Source: Chamaecyparis obtusa (taxonomy: Eukaryota; Streptophyta; Pinopsida; Cupressales; Cupressaceae). From it: a stretch of 64,000 nucleotides of DNA. The position numbers and the translations under genes are program-made. Where the stretch lies: assembly GCA_027943335.1 (NCBI GenBank), contig BSBK01006433.1, forward strand, positions 124,001 to 188,000. Direction: 5' to 3'. Each line of letters begins with the position of its first letter. Within the stretch, counting starts at the first letter, position 1. The notes beneath the pieces are model-generated. The model made no database searches and was not told the DNA's origin. It was given only the letters and a program-made list of their open reading frames with translations. Shown here in pieces: positions 11,171 to 23,485 of this stretch.

Positions 11171-11721
11171 ACAAGGTGAAAAAGGAATAAATCTATTGTG
11201 ACATTCGTCTATCTGTATCTCACTTTTTCTAGATGTTGTTACATGTTATGTCATTAATGTGCCCCTATTCATAAATTTGCCTTTTTGTTTTCTGATTGGG
11301 GATGAGGAAAAATGATAGTTACCTATTATTTTTGGTCTCCATGATTTTGGCCCAAAAAGAATCTTCTTTGTGACTCTTGCATGACATTCTTTCATTGTTC
11401 TTGTAGTTCTACTACCATTGGGGAATAATGACATTTTATTTTGAGATAATATCTCATGTATTATCATGTGATCATAAAAACCCTAGAGTTAGTAAATCCC
11501 TTTCATTCTATCTTTTTTCATGTGTTAATTTCACTTGTCATGTGTCCTTTCTTGTGGGTGTATGTATTCTCTATTAAATCCATTTCTCTCATTAAGGAAT
11601 TTTTAATTTCTTTAACACGGGGGCATAAAATTTTCTCTGTGTTTCACATTTTTCACACACATACACAAAGTTTCACATCATGGACAAGGGGAAAATGGTT
11701 TCCTTGTGCTAATATTTTCAT

Positions 11722-11825
11722 TGGATCCCTTAATGGATACAATTCTTTCCTTAAGGATTGATCCTCCTTCTCTTAGATCCCTTAATGGATATAATTATTT
11801 CCTTAAGGACTGTTCTTCCATATCT
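11722..11825 (+). repeat. 52-bp tandem duplication
   Basis: Two adjacent units share GATCCCTTAATGGATA and TTTCCTTAAGGA at a 52-bp offset. A third, poorer match lies near 11877-11912. Confidence 0.65.
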
Positions 11826-12764
11826 TTGACATCTATGGAGGCCATAATTTATTTGGGCTTAGTTACCATTGTCAAATACCTTAACAAAGACAATACTTTC
11901 CTTAAGCACCAATCCCCTTCGATGGGTTGACTCTCATAACACAACTTGCTATAATTTTAATGATATATTTTGTAGTGCTTTCTCCTTACATAAACCATAT
12001 TAAGGAAATACCTTACTAGGATAGTGGTCATGCTTCTTTCTCTCTCTTTCTTCTCTCTTTTTGACTGATGTTTGTTTATTTGGGTTTTGGATTTGATGAA
12101 GACTTAAATCACTTGGAGACTTGATGTTTCTTTGTCTTCTTCACCTTGATAAGATTATTCGTAGGCATTGATCTACTTTACCTTGATTTTGAGTTTGTCT
12201 CATACTTCCTCTAAAGTGGGAAATAGATGTAAATGTGGATGATGTTCCCATAACCTATCACGAGCACACTAAGACATTAAAACATTAGTCTAAATTAAGC
12301 ATGCATCAACTTATAGAAAAACTATTCACAGACCACCTCAAATCGAGTTGAAATGAGAGCACTCGGTCACCGTTTGATGTGCTCATTCAAGAGGGATGTA
12401 GGTGTGCTCTCCAAGAACAATAAAACTATCCCAAATCAATATTATCAATATTTAGGATCCATTTCAATCCATGGAGACCCCATAATGGCACAAAATCAAG
12501 TAAAGGGAACTTGTTTTTCCCCTAGGGTTCTGAGGGTGCAAGATATGAAATACAGAGTTTAAGCTAATGAATGAAATGAAAAATTGATTTTAAGTTCAAG
12601 ATAGATGTGATATGAGATGAAAATACTTAGAAGTTATTGAAATGAACTAATTTAATCCATTTTGGCTAATCTAAGATGAGTTAAAAAGTATGAAAACATG
12701 AAGAAATATAATAATTATGAGATATATTATGCAAATCTAGATGTAAATGCACATTATAACAATG

Positions 12765-13797
12765 TGTTAGTTAACAGTTTGTCCTCCTGTTAGATTTGTA
12801 ATCTCTGACTCTTTTAGCACCCAAGGTGAGAGAACAAGAGGATGTCACCAACAAATGGGTCAGTGTATATCTATAATCACTACCCTCTGAATTGATAGGT
12901 ACAGCTCCCTGCTTGTGCTTAATCTTCAATGACTTTGTTTCTTTAATGATCATCAGATTATTCCTTATGAGTTTTTCACCAAATTGCTTGTAGGCACAAA
13001 CAATTCAGGCAAGGATAAAGTGGACAATCTATAATCCCAATGGAATGTTGATCACAGATTATCATGAAGTCTATTATCTAACTTAAACCTACCTCATCTA
13101 AGAATGCATATCCTACTAATGAGAATAGAATCAAAATCATATATAGACAGCAAATAGAATTGCTTATACTGCAACTACTAATCATGAAATGGAATTCAAG
13201 CAGGAATCATAGCTCCATACATAATTGTACTTTCTATTTGGATGCATCTAAATAATAGGGTGAATAGGAGAAGATTCATACATGAAAGGCAAATGGAATT
13301 ACTTTAACTACAATTACTAACATGAAATAGAATCCCACAAGCAATTACAACTTCACGTGCAATTTTTCTATCTATTCACATGCAAATGAAAAAACTACTG
13401 GTACAACAAACATGAAAATAGCTAAGTAACTAGAATCACCCTTGCCACAATTGCAAGTTTGCCGACCCTTTTATTGATTTCCTTTACAGTATTTATAGAA
13501 CTTACAATGCTTGCTGGAAATGATTCAACTTCCAAAATACAAAAAGACAAGTCACAAAGAGAGAACATCTCGATGATAGAATTTGAAAAGCCAATCACTG
13601 ACATGGGAATAAGAAAAGACATCATGACCGTGACACTTCATTTCAAGACTTTAATCTTCTTCATGATCAACATCTGTCAGGCCAAATCCATTGGGTTTTC
13701 AGAGTCACAAATAATTATCTCTACTCATGACTTTAGATTCAAACTAGAACATAAAATGAAAGGCTGCAAATAATCACCCTTCGAACAACATTGTCTT
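12765..13797 (-). repeat. Outer element 3' LTR, part 1
   Basis: Homologous to 25573-26602 with small differences. It is interrupted at 13797 by the inner element, and GTCTT at 13793-13797 is the duplicated target. Confidence 0.92.
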
Positions 13798-16434
13798 TGT
13801 TAGTCCATTTTCTAGTCATAGTAAAATCTTATGGAAATGGCCTATTTTCTTGCAAATTTTCTTGAAGTGACCTTAGCCCTATGTTCTTCAATGTGTCACC
13901 TTGCTCTAGCCCAAATCACATGTGCTGAATCAAAAAATCTAGAAAGTTGTTCAAGTTTTAAGGTCTGCAGAAAATAATTTCAAAAATCTGTCTAAGTGTT
14001 GAAAACCCACAGTGTTTCTGAAAATCCATGATGTTTTCAATCTATGTGAAACCCTTCATTTTTTTTGACCTTGTGCTTCCTACTTTTGTGTGCTTATCTT
14101 TTGGCGTCAGGAACCCTGTGTGTTTTCGGTCTTTCGCTGTGTCAAAAATCTTGTGTGTGTTTTTGACCTCATAGTTTTCTATTTGACTGGCATTTCCTAT
14201 GTGCGCAAGTGCGATGGGTGGTGGGCCTGATATTTTAAAGGGTCTCAAAATTATTGGTTTTCGCATGATTGCATGTCAAAAATTTCTGACATGTGACCAT
14301 GTGACCGGTTGACATCTGGCACTTGGGGCCCATTGGCGGATATGTGCGGTGGGACCGGTCTTCTTGGTGTTCAGGAAGATTAAAGTTTGGTTTAATCATG
14401 TGGCTGTAGTTATGTCATTGATATAACTTTCTCGACCTTTAATGCAATGGTATAGCGATAGCCGTTGATTCTCATAAGGAAGGTAGGTGGGTCCGTTGAC
14501 ATGTATGCATAGTTGGCACTATTCTATTTGTCCATGTATTTGTACAGTGCCTTGTTGTTGGTGGGACCTAGTTTCTGGATGCGTCAGTGGGTCCTGTGTC
14601 AGTATGACTTGGTAGCCGTAGTGAATGGTAGTGTGACATGTGGCAGCAAGGCAAGCCTGTGTGTGGGTCTAAGTAGTTTGGCGGTCCCGATAAATTTTTA
14701 GTGGCCTGACAAATTTCCTTCTTGTTGTTGGTTCGCATAATGTTTAGCGATGCCCTAATTCATCCGATGATTTAGTGAACAATGGTCTTGTGATCGCTAA
14801 GTTTTTTTAGCGATGGTGGAAAGCATTTCATGAACTGGCAAAAGTTCTTCGATTGCCAGATTGCCAGATAAGGTGGGCCCAGTATTCTTAGGTGGAATGA
14901 CATTGCAGGGGAGATCTATAGTGGCCGCATGATCATGAGGAATATTCCTCCCCTTTGCGATCATGTGACCACCGTCTGATCTTCCCAAAGGGGCAAGGCT
15001 TTTGTGGGCGGTGGGTCCATTTCCCAAGAGGTGCTAATGTGCATGATTTTCATTGGCCGATAGGTGCTAAGGTGGATACATGTGGTGGGTCTGATACTTA
15101 GGGGTAAGCAGTGGTTGCAGTGTTAGCGGGTTGTCACATGATTGCATAGCCCATCTTCATGATATGCGATCATGCGACAAACTATTGTCCATCACCATTG
15201 CGGAGTTAACCTGAGATGTCTGATGGGTTCAAAATGTAAAGCTTGTGAAGGGAGATTGATCAGACGGTGGGGATATAAAGTTGATAAAAGTTTAAATTTT
15301 GACCATCGCTTCACTGCTGGTGCTGAAGAAGTGACCATTGGGATTTGATTTCAAACTTGCAGAGAGTTTTTGCGACAGGAAGGACTGGTTTTAAATGTTT
15401 TAGCAGCCTAATTGGATTTTTTTGGTGGTTGCAAAGTGGTCCAGAGGCCTGCTACTTGATTGTAGAGACTTTTGTGATGTATGAAGGACTATTTTGATGC
15501 TCAAGATCTATTTGAGATTTCCTCTCTCCTAGATTGGATGTGTTTCTCACCCCTGAATTAAATGCATGATTGTTTCTAGTAGGTTGGGTGGTTGAAACCC
15601 TAACCCTAGTCATACGTAGCTTGTTGAAAATTTTTAGGATGACTAGGGGGTATAAGTTGTAGACTTTTTGAGTTTGTAGGGGTTCCAATTCTTTTGGTTT
15701 TGGTCCCAGATTGTTGATAGTGAAAATTTGAACAAGGAGAGCCTGGATCTAGGGTTTGTTTCCCTTGTGCATTTTGTCATTTGGTAATGTATTGATTTTG
15801 CAAGTCTTAGTGAGAATATTTTTAGATTCCAATCTCATATTGGTGTATGTCTTTTTGTTTTTCTCTTGAGCTCATATATGTTGATTGCACAAAGTGGGTT
15901 AGCATATGGTAAACAAAGAGTATTTTGGGGTTATCTTTGAGTTCCTAAAAAAGTTAGGATTAAAGTCTTTAAGGTGAGTCCAATGAGTTCATGGAAAGAT
16001 AAGGATTTAATGTCTTGATATGTGAGTGAGGGGAGTAATAGGAAAATAACTTACTCTAAATCTATATGTGTTTGAGTTAAGGTTTTAGGGTGATATAGGT
16101 TGTTAAGTGACTCTCTGCCCTAGGATAAGGCACTGATCGATTCTCTGGAAGTAGTCCATCATCAACAATCACACACACACAATTAAATGATAAACATTTT
16201 AATCAGATAGTAAAGGGTATAGTTGTATATTGTTTAGAGACTCCTTTGAAGAAGTGAGTCAAGGGTACACCCACCTAAGCATTGAGGCTCAAAGTGTAGG
16301 AGGATCTCCTTGATCCTTGTTAATTGGCCCTCTTCCTTGTAGACTTTGGAGTGGTGATAGAGTCAAAGTTTCATTATAGTTATCTATCAAAGTATAAATC
16401 TACAAGTTTTGAAGATCAAAGGGAACAACCAACA
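13798..16434 (+). repeat. Inner element 5' LTR
   Basis: 2,637 bp. It holds a perfect GAGGAATATTCCTC palindrome near 14937 and a GATCATG-type inverted repeat at 15133-15178. No long frame is supported; short frames in both copies are not conserved. Confidence 0.92.
15133..15178. repeat. Hairpin-forming inverted repeat, inner 5' LTR
   Basis: Arms GTCACATGATTGCAT (15133-15147) and ATGCGATCATGCGAC (15164-15178) pair with only G-T-type mismatches across a 16-nt spacer. The motif is shared with hairpins in the outer element's LTRs. Confidence 0.75.
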
Positions 16435-16437
16435 AAA

Positions 16438-16455
16438 TGGCAACTATACTGGGGA
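16438..16455 (+). other. Primer binding site, TAT/Ogre-like
   Basis: TGGCAACTATACTGGGGA begins 3 bases after the LTR. It resembles the TGGCGACTCTGCTGGGGA-type site of plant TAT/Ogre elements, with mostly G-to-A differences. The family assignment is from memory of that consensus. Confidence 0.65.
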
Positions 16456-16866
16456 AGAAGTAAATGACAGCAAGCTCCCTTGCTTGGCTGAATTTTCCCA
16501 AAGTCTTAGTTGAAAGAATAGCGTCAAATACAAAAATAAAGCATTTGCTAATATTTTCTCACCTAGTTGTGAGTGGCAACTCTGATTTGTCTCTGTTTGA
16601 TCAGTGTTTCTTCTGATAAACAATGCATGTTATCCTGGTGAGTTTTGTGTTGGTTGGAAGAAGAAACAATAAATTATTTTCCTCTCAAGGAGGTGGCAGC
16701 TCTACATGACAAATTTATCTGATGGAGCTTCAAGGTGAGCTCTAGATCTACCCTACTTCTAGCCAAAGGTCTTCTACTGCAAAACTTTCAAGTATTCTCT
16801 TATTGAAATGTTTCCCTATCAAGTGTGTAGCACTGTTGCAGAGGGATAAGTGGTGGGTAGTTCCTC

Positions 16867-18455
16867 ATGGAGGAATATAGGCCCTTTTATTTTGATGGCA
16901 TTGAAGGTGCCCCTAATGAGTTCTCTGCTAAGGATGGAAAGTGCTTGCCAAGATTCATGGCTGGTGGATCTATTTCTGCAAGCTAGCATGTTGATGTTGT
17001 CATGGGTATTTTTGGAGATATGAATGTTGAACATGAAGATATTGCCATGAGGTTATTTGTGCACACATTTTCTGATGGTGCAAGTGGTTCTTGTCCCTGC
17101 CTTCATGTTCAATCCCTTCTTGGGATGTGTTGAGAGCTAAGTTTGTTGAGCATTTTGATAAAATTTCTGCTCTAAGGAAGGAATTAGCGAGGTTGAAATT
17201 GGTGAACTGGCAGTTAGCAGAGGACATAAGATTGCTAAGACTAGTGGCTCCTGATGATGTTCATGAGGAGGCTAGTGTTTTTGATGTTGATTCTCACTAT
17301 GCAGAGAGTGTTGACTATGAAGCTGATTCTGAGATCAGTGCATATGAGGATGTTGAAGATGAATCTAAGGATGGCAATGTTTCCTTTTTGTCTACAGATT
17401 GTTCTTCTATCCAATGTCAGGATTCAATTTTCTTGTCCCAGATTGATGATGTTTTGTGTGAAAAGGAAGATATTGAATATGATGCAGATGATGATTCCTA
17501 CATTAATTTATTCACACAAGATGATCTAAGGACAGATGTCTCCATTCTTGTCTTGGGTAAGAATGATGTTTGCAATGATAGGAATGTAGTTGATGAAGAA
17601 GAAAATGAGGCTCAAAGTCCACTAAGTAGTGAAGTAATTTCAGCACTCTTGGCTGAACAGTTCCAAAGGTATGCCCCTGCTTTGTATTTTGATTTGCATC
17701 TCCCCTATGATATAGTCTTTAACACTGATAATGAGGCCATTTTTCAAAGTGACCATGAAGATCCATGTATATTAGGTCCCCCCTCTGGTAGTGACTCTGC
17801 AGAAAGAGAAGTAGAAGGACATGACAGTGTGTTTTCCTGTCATCAAGATTACAGTGATGAATAAATTTCTTGTTCAAACCCTTTTCCTATTTCTGCTAAG
17901 TGTGATACTGAATGTGACAATATTGAGGACTTAGTCTTCAATAGTTGGGACAAATTTTCTTTTGATGAAAATAATGATGATGCAGTGCTCCCCTGTCACC
18001 AAAGTTTTGATATAAACCTTCACTTGGTTCATGATCCAGTTCATGAAGATGTCATTGATGAACCAAGTTGCTCAGTGGCTGAAGCAATACATGAAGGTAA
18101 ATTTGAAGATTTAAGTCCTTCTCAGCTAGGTAACTATATTGTAATGCATAATGTTCCTCATGTACTATTTTCTGATGCATTACAAGGTGAGTTTTTTATT
18201 CCTTCTAGTCAGCAGGGAGAAGTAAATGATGTTCCCTACTTCTTGGAATATGAATGTGAGTATGATGGTTGTGACTGGAAGAACATGGGTAGTGACCAGC
18301 ATAGTTTCATTCTTCAGCTCATGAATATTCACATATGTTTTCAGAAAGGTGGTCATGAAATTTTCAGGTGGCTGGTTGCATATGTGGATGAAAATCAAAC
18401 CTTTGATGTAGGAGGGTTTATGATTTTCTTTGGGTGGCCCGTGGCCACTTTGTAA
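16867..18455 (+). pseudogene. Ty3-type gag with acidic tail (inner element)
   Basis: The frame starts at ATG 16867 (MEEYRPFYFDGIEG) and shows the capsid pattern NVEHEDIAMRLFVHTFSDGA, then WFLSLPSCSIPSWDVL. A TAG near 16983 and one missing base near 17080 break it. The shifted frame is then open from 17088 to a TAA at 17862-17864, and in the same frame to 18455. After the capsid comes a short heptad region (about 17150-17250). A roughly 400-residue tail follows, very rich in Asp, Glu, Ser and Val, with no zinc knuckle and no protease. Plant Ty3 gag normally has a nucleocapsid at this point, so the acidic tail is unusual. The same layout appears at 1-1203. Function of the tail is unknown. Confidence 0.72.
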
Positions 18456-18631
18456 AGTTATGATCTTGTAAATTTTGTAAATAATCTTCCCTTTCTACTG
18501 TGTGCTTTTCCTTCCTATTCCATTCATTTTTAGAGGTTCCTACCTTTTTTTCCAATGGAATGGTCTGCTTCTCCCACAGATCTAGATCCTTGCCATGCCT
18601 GCAAGAGCCATGCATCCCCAACTAAAACCAT
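18456..18631 (+). other. 3' untranslated region of the inner element
   Basis: AT- and CT-rich. No recognisable polypurine tract precedes the LTR. Confidence 0.5.
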
Positions 18632-21259
18632 TGTTAGTCCATTTTCCAGTCATAGCAAAATCTTATGGAAATGGCCTATTTTCTTGCAAATTTTTTTGAA
18701 GTGCCCTTAGCCCTATGTTCTTCAATGTGTCACCTTGCTCTAGCCCAAATCACATGTGCTGAATCGAAAAATCTAGAAAGTTGTTCAAGTTTTAAGGTCT
18801 GCAGAAAATAATTTCAAAAATCTATCTAAGTGTCGAAAACCCACAGTGTTTTTGAAAATCCATGATATTTTTGGTCTATGTGAAACCCTTCATTGTTTTT
18901 GACCTTGTGCTTCCTGCTTTTGTGCACTTATCTTTTGGCGTCAGAAACCCTATGTGTTTTCGGTCTTTTGCTGTGTCAAAAATCTTGTGTGTGTTTTCGA
19001 CCTCATAGTTTTATATTTGACTGGCATTTCCTATGTTCGTAAGTGCGATGGGTGGTGGGCCTGGTATTTCAAAGGGTCTCAAAATGATTGGTTGTCACAT
19101 GATTTCATGTCAAAAAATTTTGACATGCGACCGGTTGACATTTGGTGCTTGGGGCCTGTTGGAAAATATGTACGGTGGGACCGGTCTTCTTGGCATTTGG
19201 GTAGATTAAAGTTCGGTTTAGTCTTGTGGCTATCATTATATAGAGTATATAACTTTCTCAACCTTTAATGCAGCAGTATAGTGATAGCCATTGATTCTCA
19301 TAAGGAAGGCAGGTTGGTCCATTGACACGTACGCACAGTTGGCGCTATTCTATTCATCCATGTATGTGTATAGTGGCTTGTTGTTGGTGGGACCTAGTTT
19401 CTGGATGCGTTAGTGGGTCCTATGTTAGTATGACTTGGTAGCCACAATGAATGGTGGTGTGACATGTGGCAGCAAAGGTAGGCCTGTGTGTGGGTCTAAG
19501 TGGTTTGGCAGTCCCGATAAATTTTTAGCAGCCCAAAAAATTTCTTTCTTGTCACTGGTTCGCGTAATGTTTGGTGATGCCCTAATTCATCTGGCAATTC
19601 AGTGAATAATTTTCACGTGAATGCTAAGTTTTTTTAGTGATGGTGGAAAGTATTTCATGAACTGGCAAAAGTTCTTCAGTCGCCAGTTCGCTAGATAAGG
19701 TGGGCCCGGTATTCTTAGGTGGAATGACATTGCAAGGGAGATCTATGGTGGCTGCATGATTGTGAGGAATATTCCTCCCCTTTGTGATCATGTGACCACC
19801 ATCTGATCTTCCCAAAGGGGAAAGGCTTTTGTGAGCGGTGGGTCCATTTTTTAGAAGGTGCCGATGTGCATGATTTTCATTTGCCAGCAGGTGCTGAGGT
19901 GGATACACGTGGTGGGTCCAATACTTAGGGGTGGGTAGTAGTTGCAGTGTTAGCAGGTTGTCGCATGATCATGTAGCCCATCTTCATGCTATGCGATCAT
20001 GTGACAAACCATTATCTGTCGCCGTTGCAGAGTTGACCTGAGATGTCTGATGGGTTCAAAATGTAAAGCCCGTGAAGGGAGATTGATTGGATGGTGGGGA
20101 TATAAAGTTGATAAAGGTTTAAATTTTGACCATTGATTCAGTACTGGCACCGAAGAAGTGACCGTTGGGATTTGATTTCAAACTTGCAGAGTTTTTGCAA
20201 TAGGAAGGACTAGTTTTAAATGTTTTAGTAGCCTGATTGGATTTGTTTGGAGGTTGCAAAGTGGTCCAAAGGCCTGCTACTTGATTGCAGAGACTTTTGT
20301 GTTGTATCAAGGACTATTTTGATGCTAGAGATCAATTTGAGATTTCCTCTCTCCTGGATTGGATGTGTTTCCCACCCCTGAATTAAATGCATGATTGTTT
20401 CTAGTAGGTTGGGTGGTTGAAACCCTAACCCTAGTCATTCATAGCTTGTTGCAAATTTCCAAGATGACTAGGGGGTATAAGTTGCAAAATTTTTGAGTTT
20501 GTAGGGGTTCCAATTCTTTTGGTTTTGGTCGCAGATTTTTGATAGTGAAAATTTGAACAAGGAGAGCCTGGATCTAGGGTTTGTTTCCCTTGTGCATTTT
20601 TTCATTTGGTAATGTATTGATTTTGTAAGTCTTAGTGAGAATATTTCTGGATTCCAATCTCATATTGGTGTATGTCTTTTTGTTTTTCTCTTGAGCTCAT
20701 ATATGTTGATTGCACAAAGTCAATTAGCATATGGTAAACAAAGAGTATTTTGGGGTTATCTTTGAGTTCCTAAAAAATTTAGGATTAAAGTCTTTAAGGT
20801 GAGTCCAGTAAGTTCATGGCAAGATAACGATTTGATGTCCTGATATGTGAGTGAGGGGAGTAATAGGCAAAGTACTTACTCTAAATATATATGTGTTTGA
20901 GTTGAGGTTTTATGGTGATATAAGTTGTTAAGTGACTCTCTACCCTGGGATAAGGCACTAATCCATTCTCTGGAAGTAGTCCATCATCAGCAATCACACA
21001 CACAGAATTAAATGATAAACATTTGAATCAGATAGTAAAGGGTATAGTTGTATATTGTTTAGAGACTCCTTTGAAGAAGTGAGTCAAGGGTACACCCACC
21101 TGAGCATTGAGGCTCAAAGTGTAGGAGGATCTCCTTGATCCTTGTTAATTGGCCATCTTCCTTGTAGACTTTGGAGTGGTGATGGAGTCAAAGTTTCATT
21201 ATAGTTATCCATCAAAGTATAAATCTACAAGTTTCAAAGATCAAAGGGAACAACCAACA
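18632..21259 (+). repeat. Inner element 3' LTR
   Basis: 2,628 bp, co-linear with 13798-16434. Differences seen are mainly G/A and C/T. Confidence 0.92.
19960..20005. repeat. Hairpin-forming inverted repeat, inner 3' LTR
   Basis: Counterpart of 15133-15178. The left arm starts GTCGCATGATCATG at 19960 and the right arm is ATGCGATCATGTGAC (19991-20005), so pairing is kept although bases have changed. Confidence 0.7.
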
Positions 21260-22056
21260 GTCTTCATCCTCGAATGCCAAGTTTACTAGACCATTGAAAT
21301 AGGACTCTGTTTGATATTAAGATGTACTGAAACTCTTATACCACTTTACAGCAATGGCTTACTATGACCATTGAAATTCCTATCTCTAATCATCTTCTCA
21401 AGCGAGAATACAAACTCTATTGGATTATGTCATCTTTTAATCCCTTTATTTTCCTTAAACATCGGCCCCACCTGGAAATTTCTCATCAGATGGTAGTCGC
21501 TTGATCGCAAGAGGAAAGAATATTCCTCATGATCATGCGCCAGCCATAGATCCCCCACATCTGACAAAACTCAACACTAGCCAAGTCCACAAGATAGGTG
21601 GCAGTCGACCGCAATCCTGCCACACTTTAATATCCTCGAAGAGTTAGAAAATTGGCCCCACCTTACCGCATGAAATACTACAACAAATCAGGAGTTTCCA
21701 CATCAATTTATTTGACTAGTCACACCCATCACCTCAGTTATAAAGTGATACCAAAAAGGGGCCCGCTGGGACAGGTGGTAGCTTGTTGTTATCTCGCATG
21801 GAATAAACATCATGCAACTTCTTTTATGCGAAATAAGGATAGCCATAGATTTTGACAAAAGATAGAAAAAGGAACTGGGCCCGCATCTGCTAAGGAGTAC
21901 ATGTGTCTTAATCCTACTTTCCCACTAAGAAAGAGTGACATCATCATGGGGAAGCGGCGATCGTTGATCTGTGCTACACAATAAAAAGTTTGTGGACCCA
22001 CCGGTACACATGTCGATATCCTATTAAGCTGCAAAGAATCTTCGGTGACTTATGTT

Positions 22057-22102
22057 GTCTCATGATCACATGGGTGTTATTTTATCCATGTGATCATGTG
22101 AC
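22057..22102. repeat. LTR hairpin 1
   Basis: Arms 22057-22072 (GTCTCATGATCACATG) and 22087-22102 (CATGTGATCATGTGAC) pair at 15 of 16 positions around a 14-nt loop containing GTGTTATTTTAT. Confidence 0.85.
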
Positions 22103-22282
22103 CACTCTATCATTGGCGCATCTACGTTATTAGAGTATGTGGGTCCCACTGCCACCTGGAAGAATCTTGCAAGTTTGCATAAACATTTGGCAGGGGTCAC
22201 GATCTTGTGAGGATTGTCAGATGCACTCCTTTATTCTACCATAAGTAAGTTTGTTGACCTAGGTCCCACCTGGTCTTCCATT

Positions 22283-22328
22283 GTCACATGATTGCATGGG
22301 TGTTATTTTATTCATGCGATCATGTGAC
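22283..22328. repeat. LTR hairpin 2
   Basis: Arms 22283-22298 (GTCACATGATTGCATG) and 22313-22328 (CATGCGATCATGTGAC), with the same loop size and core. Confidence 0.85.
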
Positions 22329-22504
22329 CGCTCTATCATTAGAGTACGCAGGTTCCAGCAGGGTACCATCCATCTGCCCAAGCTTCCATTATCACATCTA
22401 TGTTGTTGCATACATGGACTGTATGTGGACTCCAACTGGAGTCAATTTAATCCTCCCTATCCTTTGTGCCTTTTTCCCACCTAAACGGCTATGCTTCATG
22501 CCTT

Positions 22505-22550
22505 GTCGCATGATCACATGGGTGTTATTTTATTCATGCAATCATGTGAC
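22505..22550. repeat. LTR hairpin 3
   Basis: Arms 22505-22520 (GTCGCATGATCACATG) and 22535-22550 (CATGCAATCATGTGAC), with the same 14-nt loop. Confidence 0.85.
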
Positions 22551-23184
22551 CACACACCTACTACAAGGCTTTTCACATCATCTGATCCCTTAACCTATGT
22601 GGGCCCCCCTCTCCTTCACTGTGATGGAAATCAACCACATCTTTAAGCAATTATAATTTGTCACCGAGTCATTTAGGACTACACACACTGTCCCTTGATT
22701 CCATTATAATTCAACATAGACTCATTGCCATTTTCTTTGATTGCTATGGATCTTGATACCAAGTGAAATATAACAATGCAATCTCCTTTTCATTCTACAA
22801 ACTTCCAGGAACACTTCTTGATATATCCTTAGCACAACCATAAGAAGTATAATTCTGAATGTTTCAATGTCAACTCTATTATTACATCAGTCACATGAAG
22901 ACTTTCCTCTGATCCCTTGTAAATGCTTGAAGATCATGATCCATAATTGTCATTCCATCTGAGAAGGAGCATCAATAGGAGCATATAATCTTTGCCGGGT
23001 TGGGATCTACAACCTACCCAAATAATGAGACCTTAAAAACATCCCACTCGGTTAAAACATGAAAGAAAAATGAAGGGAAACCTGGCAAAGATTTCCTATC
23101 TTAGAGGAAATCTAGACCTAGACATTACATGACCAAACTGACTTGACATGACCAAAAAAAAGGGTGACTAAAAGTCAGGCAATA

Positions 23185-23485
23185 GCTGGCTCTGTCTGGG
23201 GATCATGTACCACTAAGTGCATGAAGAATTCAGCTTCTCTGGTGAGACAAGTTCCTTATCCATTAGGTTGCAGAGTCTAGACCAAAGAGTGACAATGGGT
23301 AGCTATAAACATGGAGGGAAGAGGGGAGTAGGGAAAACTAAACACACCAAAATGGGAAAGTAGGAAAAGACTACACTACCAGGAACAGGGAAAACTAAAA
23401 ACTAAACACACCAACAGAAAGGCAAACCTAACCTATAGCATAGGTGAGGAAACCCTCACCTAAAAGGATGGAAAACAAAAAAGTT
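23185..23485 (-). other. Outer element 3' untranslated region
   Basis: Lies between the ORF stop and the 3' LTR in element orientation. No classical polypurine tract adjoins the LTR. The G/A-rich stretch on the plus strand near 23310-23380 is a C/T tract in element sense. Confidence 0.5.

Larger units (their letters stand above)
9844..12759. other. Non-coding spacer with dispersed repeat R1
   Basis: No supported gene. It contains R1 copy a (about 9985-11170) and a 52-bp tandem duplication at 11722-11825. The rest is AT-rich unique-looking sequence. 12760-12764 (CAATG) is the left target duplication of the next element. Confidence 0.6.
13798..21259 (+). mobile_element. Inner Ty3-type gag-only LTR retrotransposon, nested
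   Basis: The LTRs 13798-16434 and 18632-21259 both start TGTTAGTCC and end ACCAACA, with GTCTT duplications at 13793-13797 and 21260-21264. The undisturbed target is visible in the outer element's other LTR near 26595-26605. The internal region is only 2.2 kb and carries a TAT/Ogre-like primer site and a gag-plus-acidic-tail frame, with no pol. The LTR pair is visibly more diverged than that of the chromovirus at 42550, so this insertion is the older of the two. Confidence 0.93.
21265..23184 (-). repeat. Outer element 3' LTR, part 2
   Basis: Continues the LTR interrupted at 13797 and matches 26603-28521. Its terminal CA is now TA, a C-to-T change. It carries three copies of a 46-bp hairpin at roughly 225-bp intervals. 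Confidence 0.92.

Noticed and set aside
14513..14701. Short frames in the inner LTRs (also 18954-19268, 14797-15027, 19624-19908)
   Set aside because: They lie inside LTRs, are not equally open in the partner LTR and show no family features.
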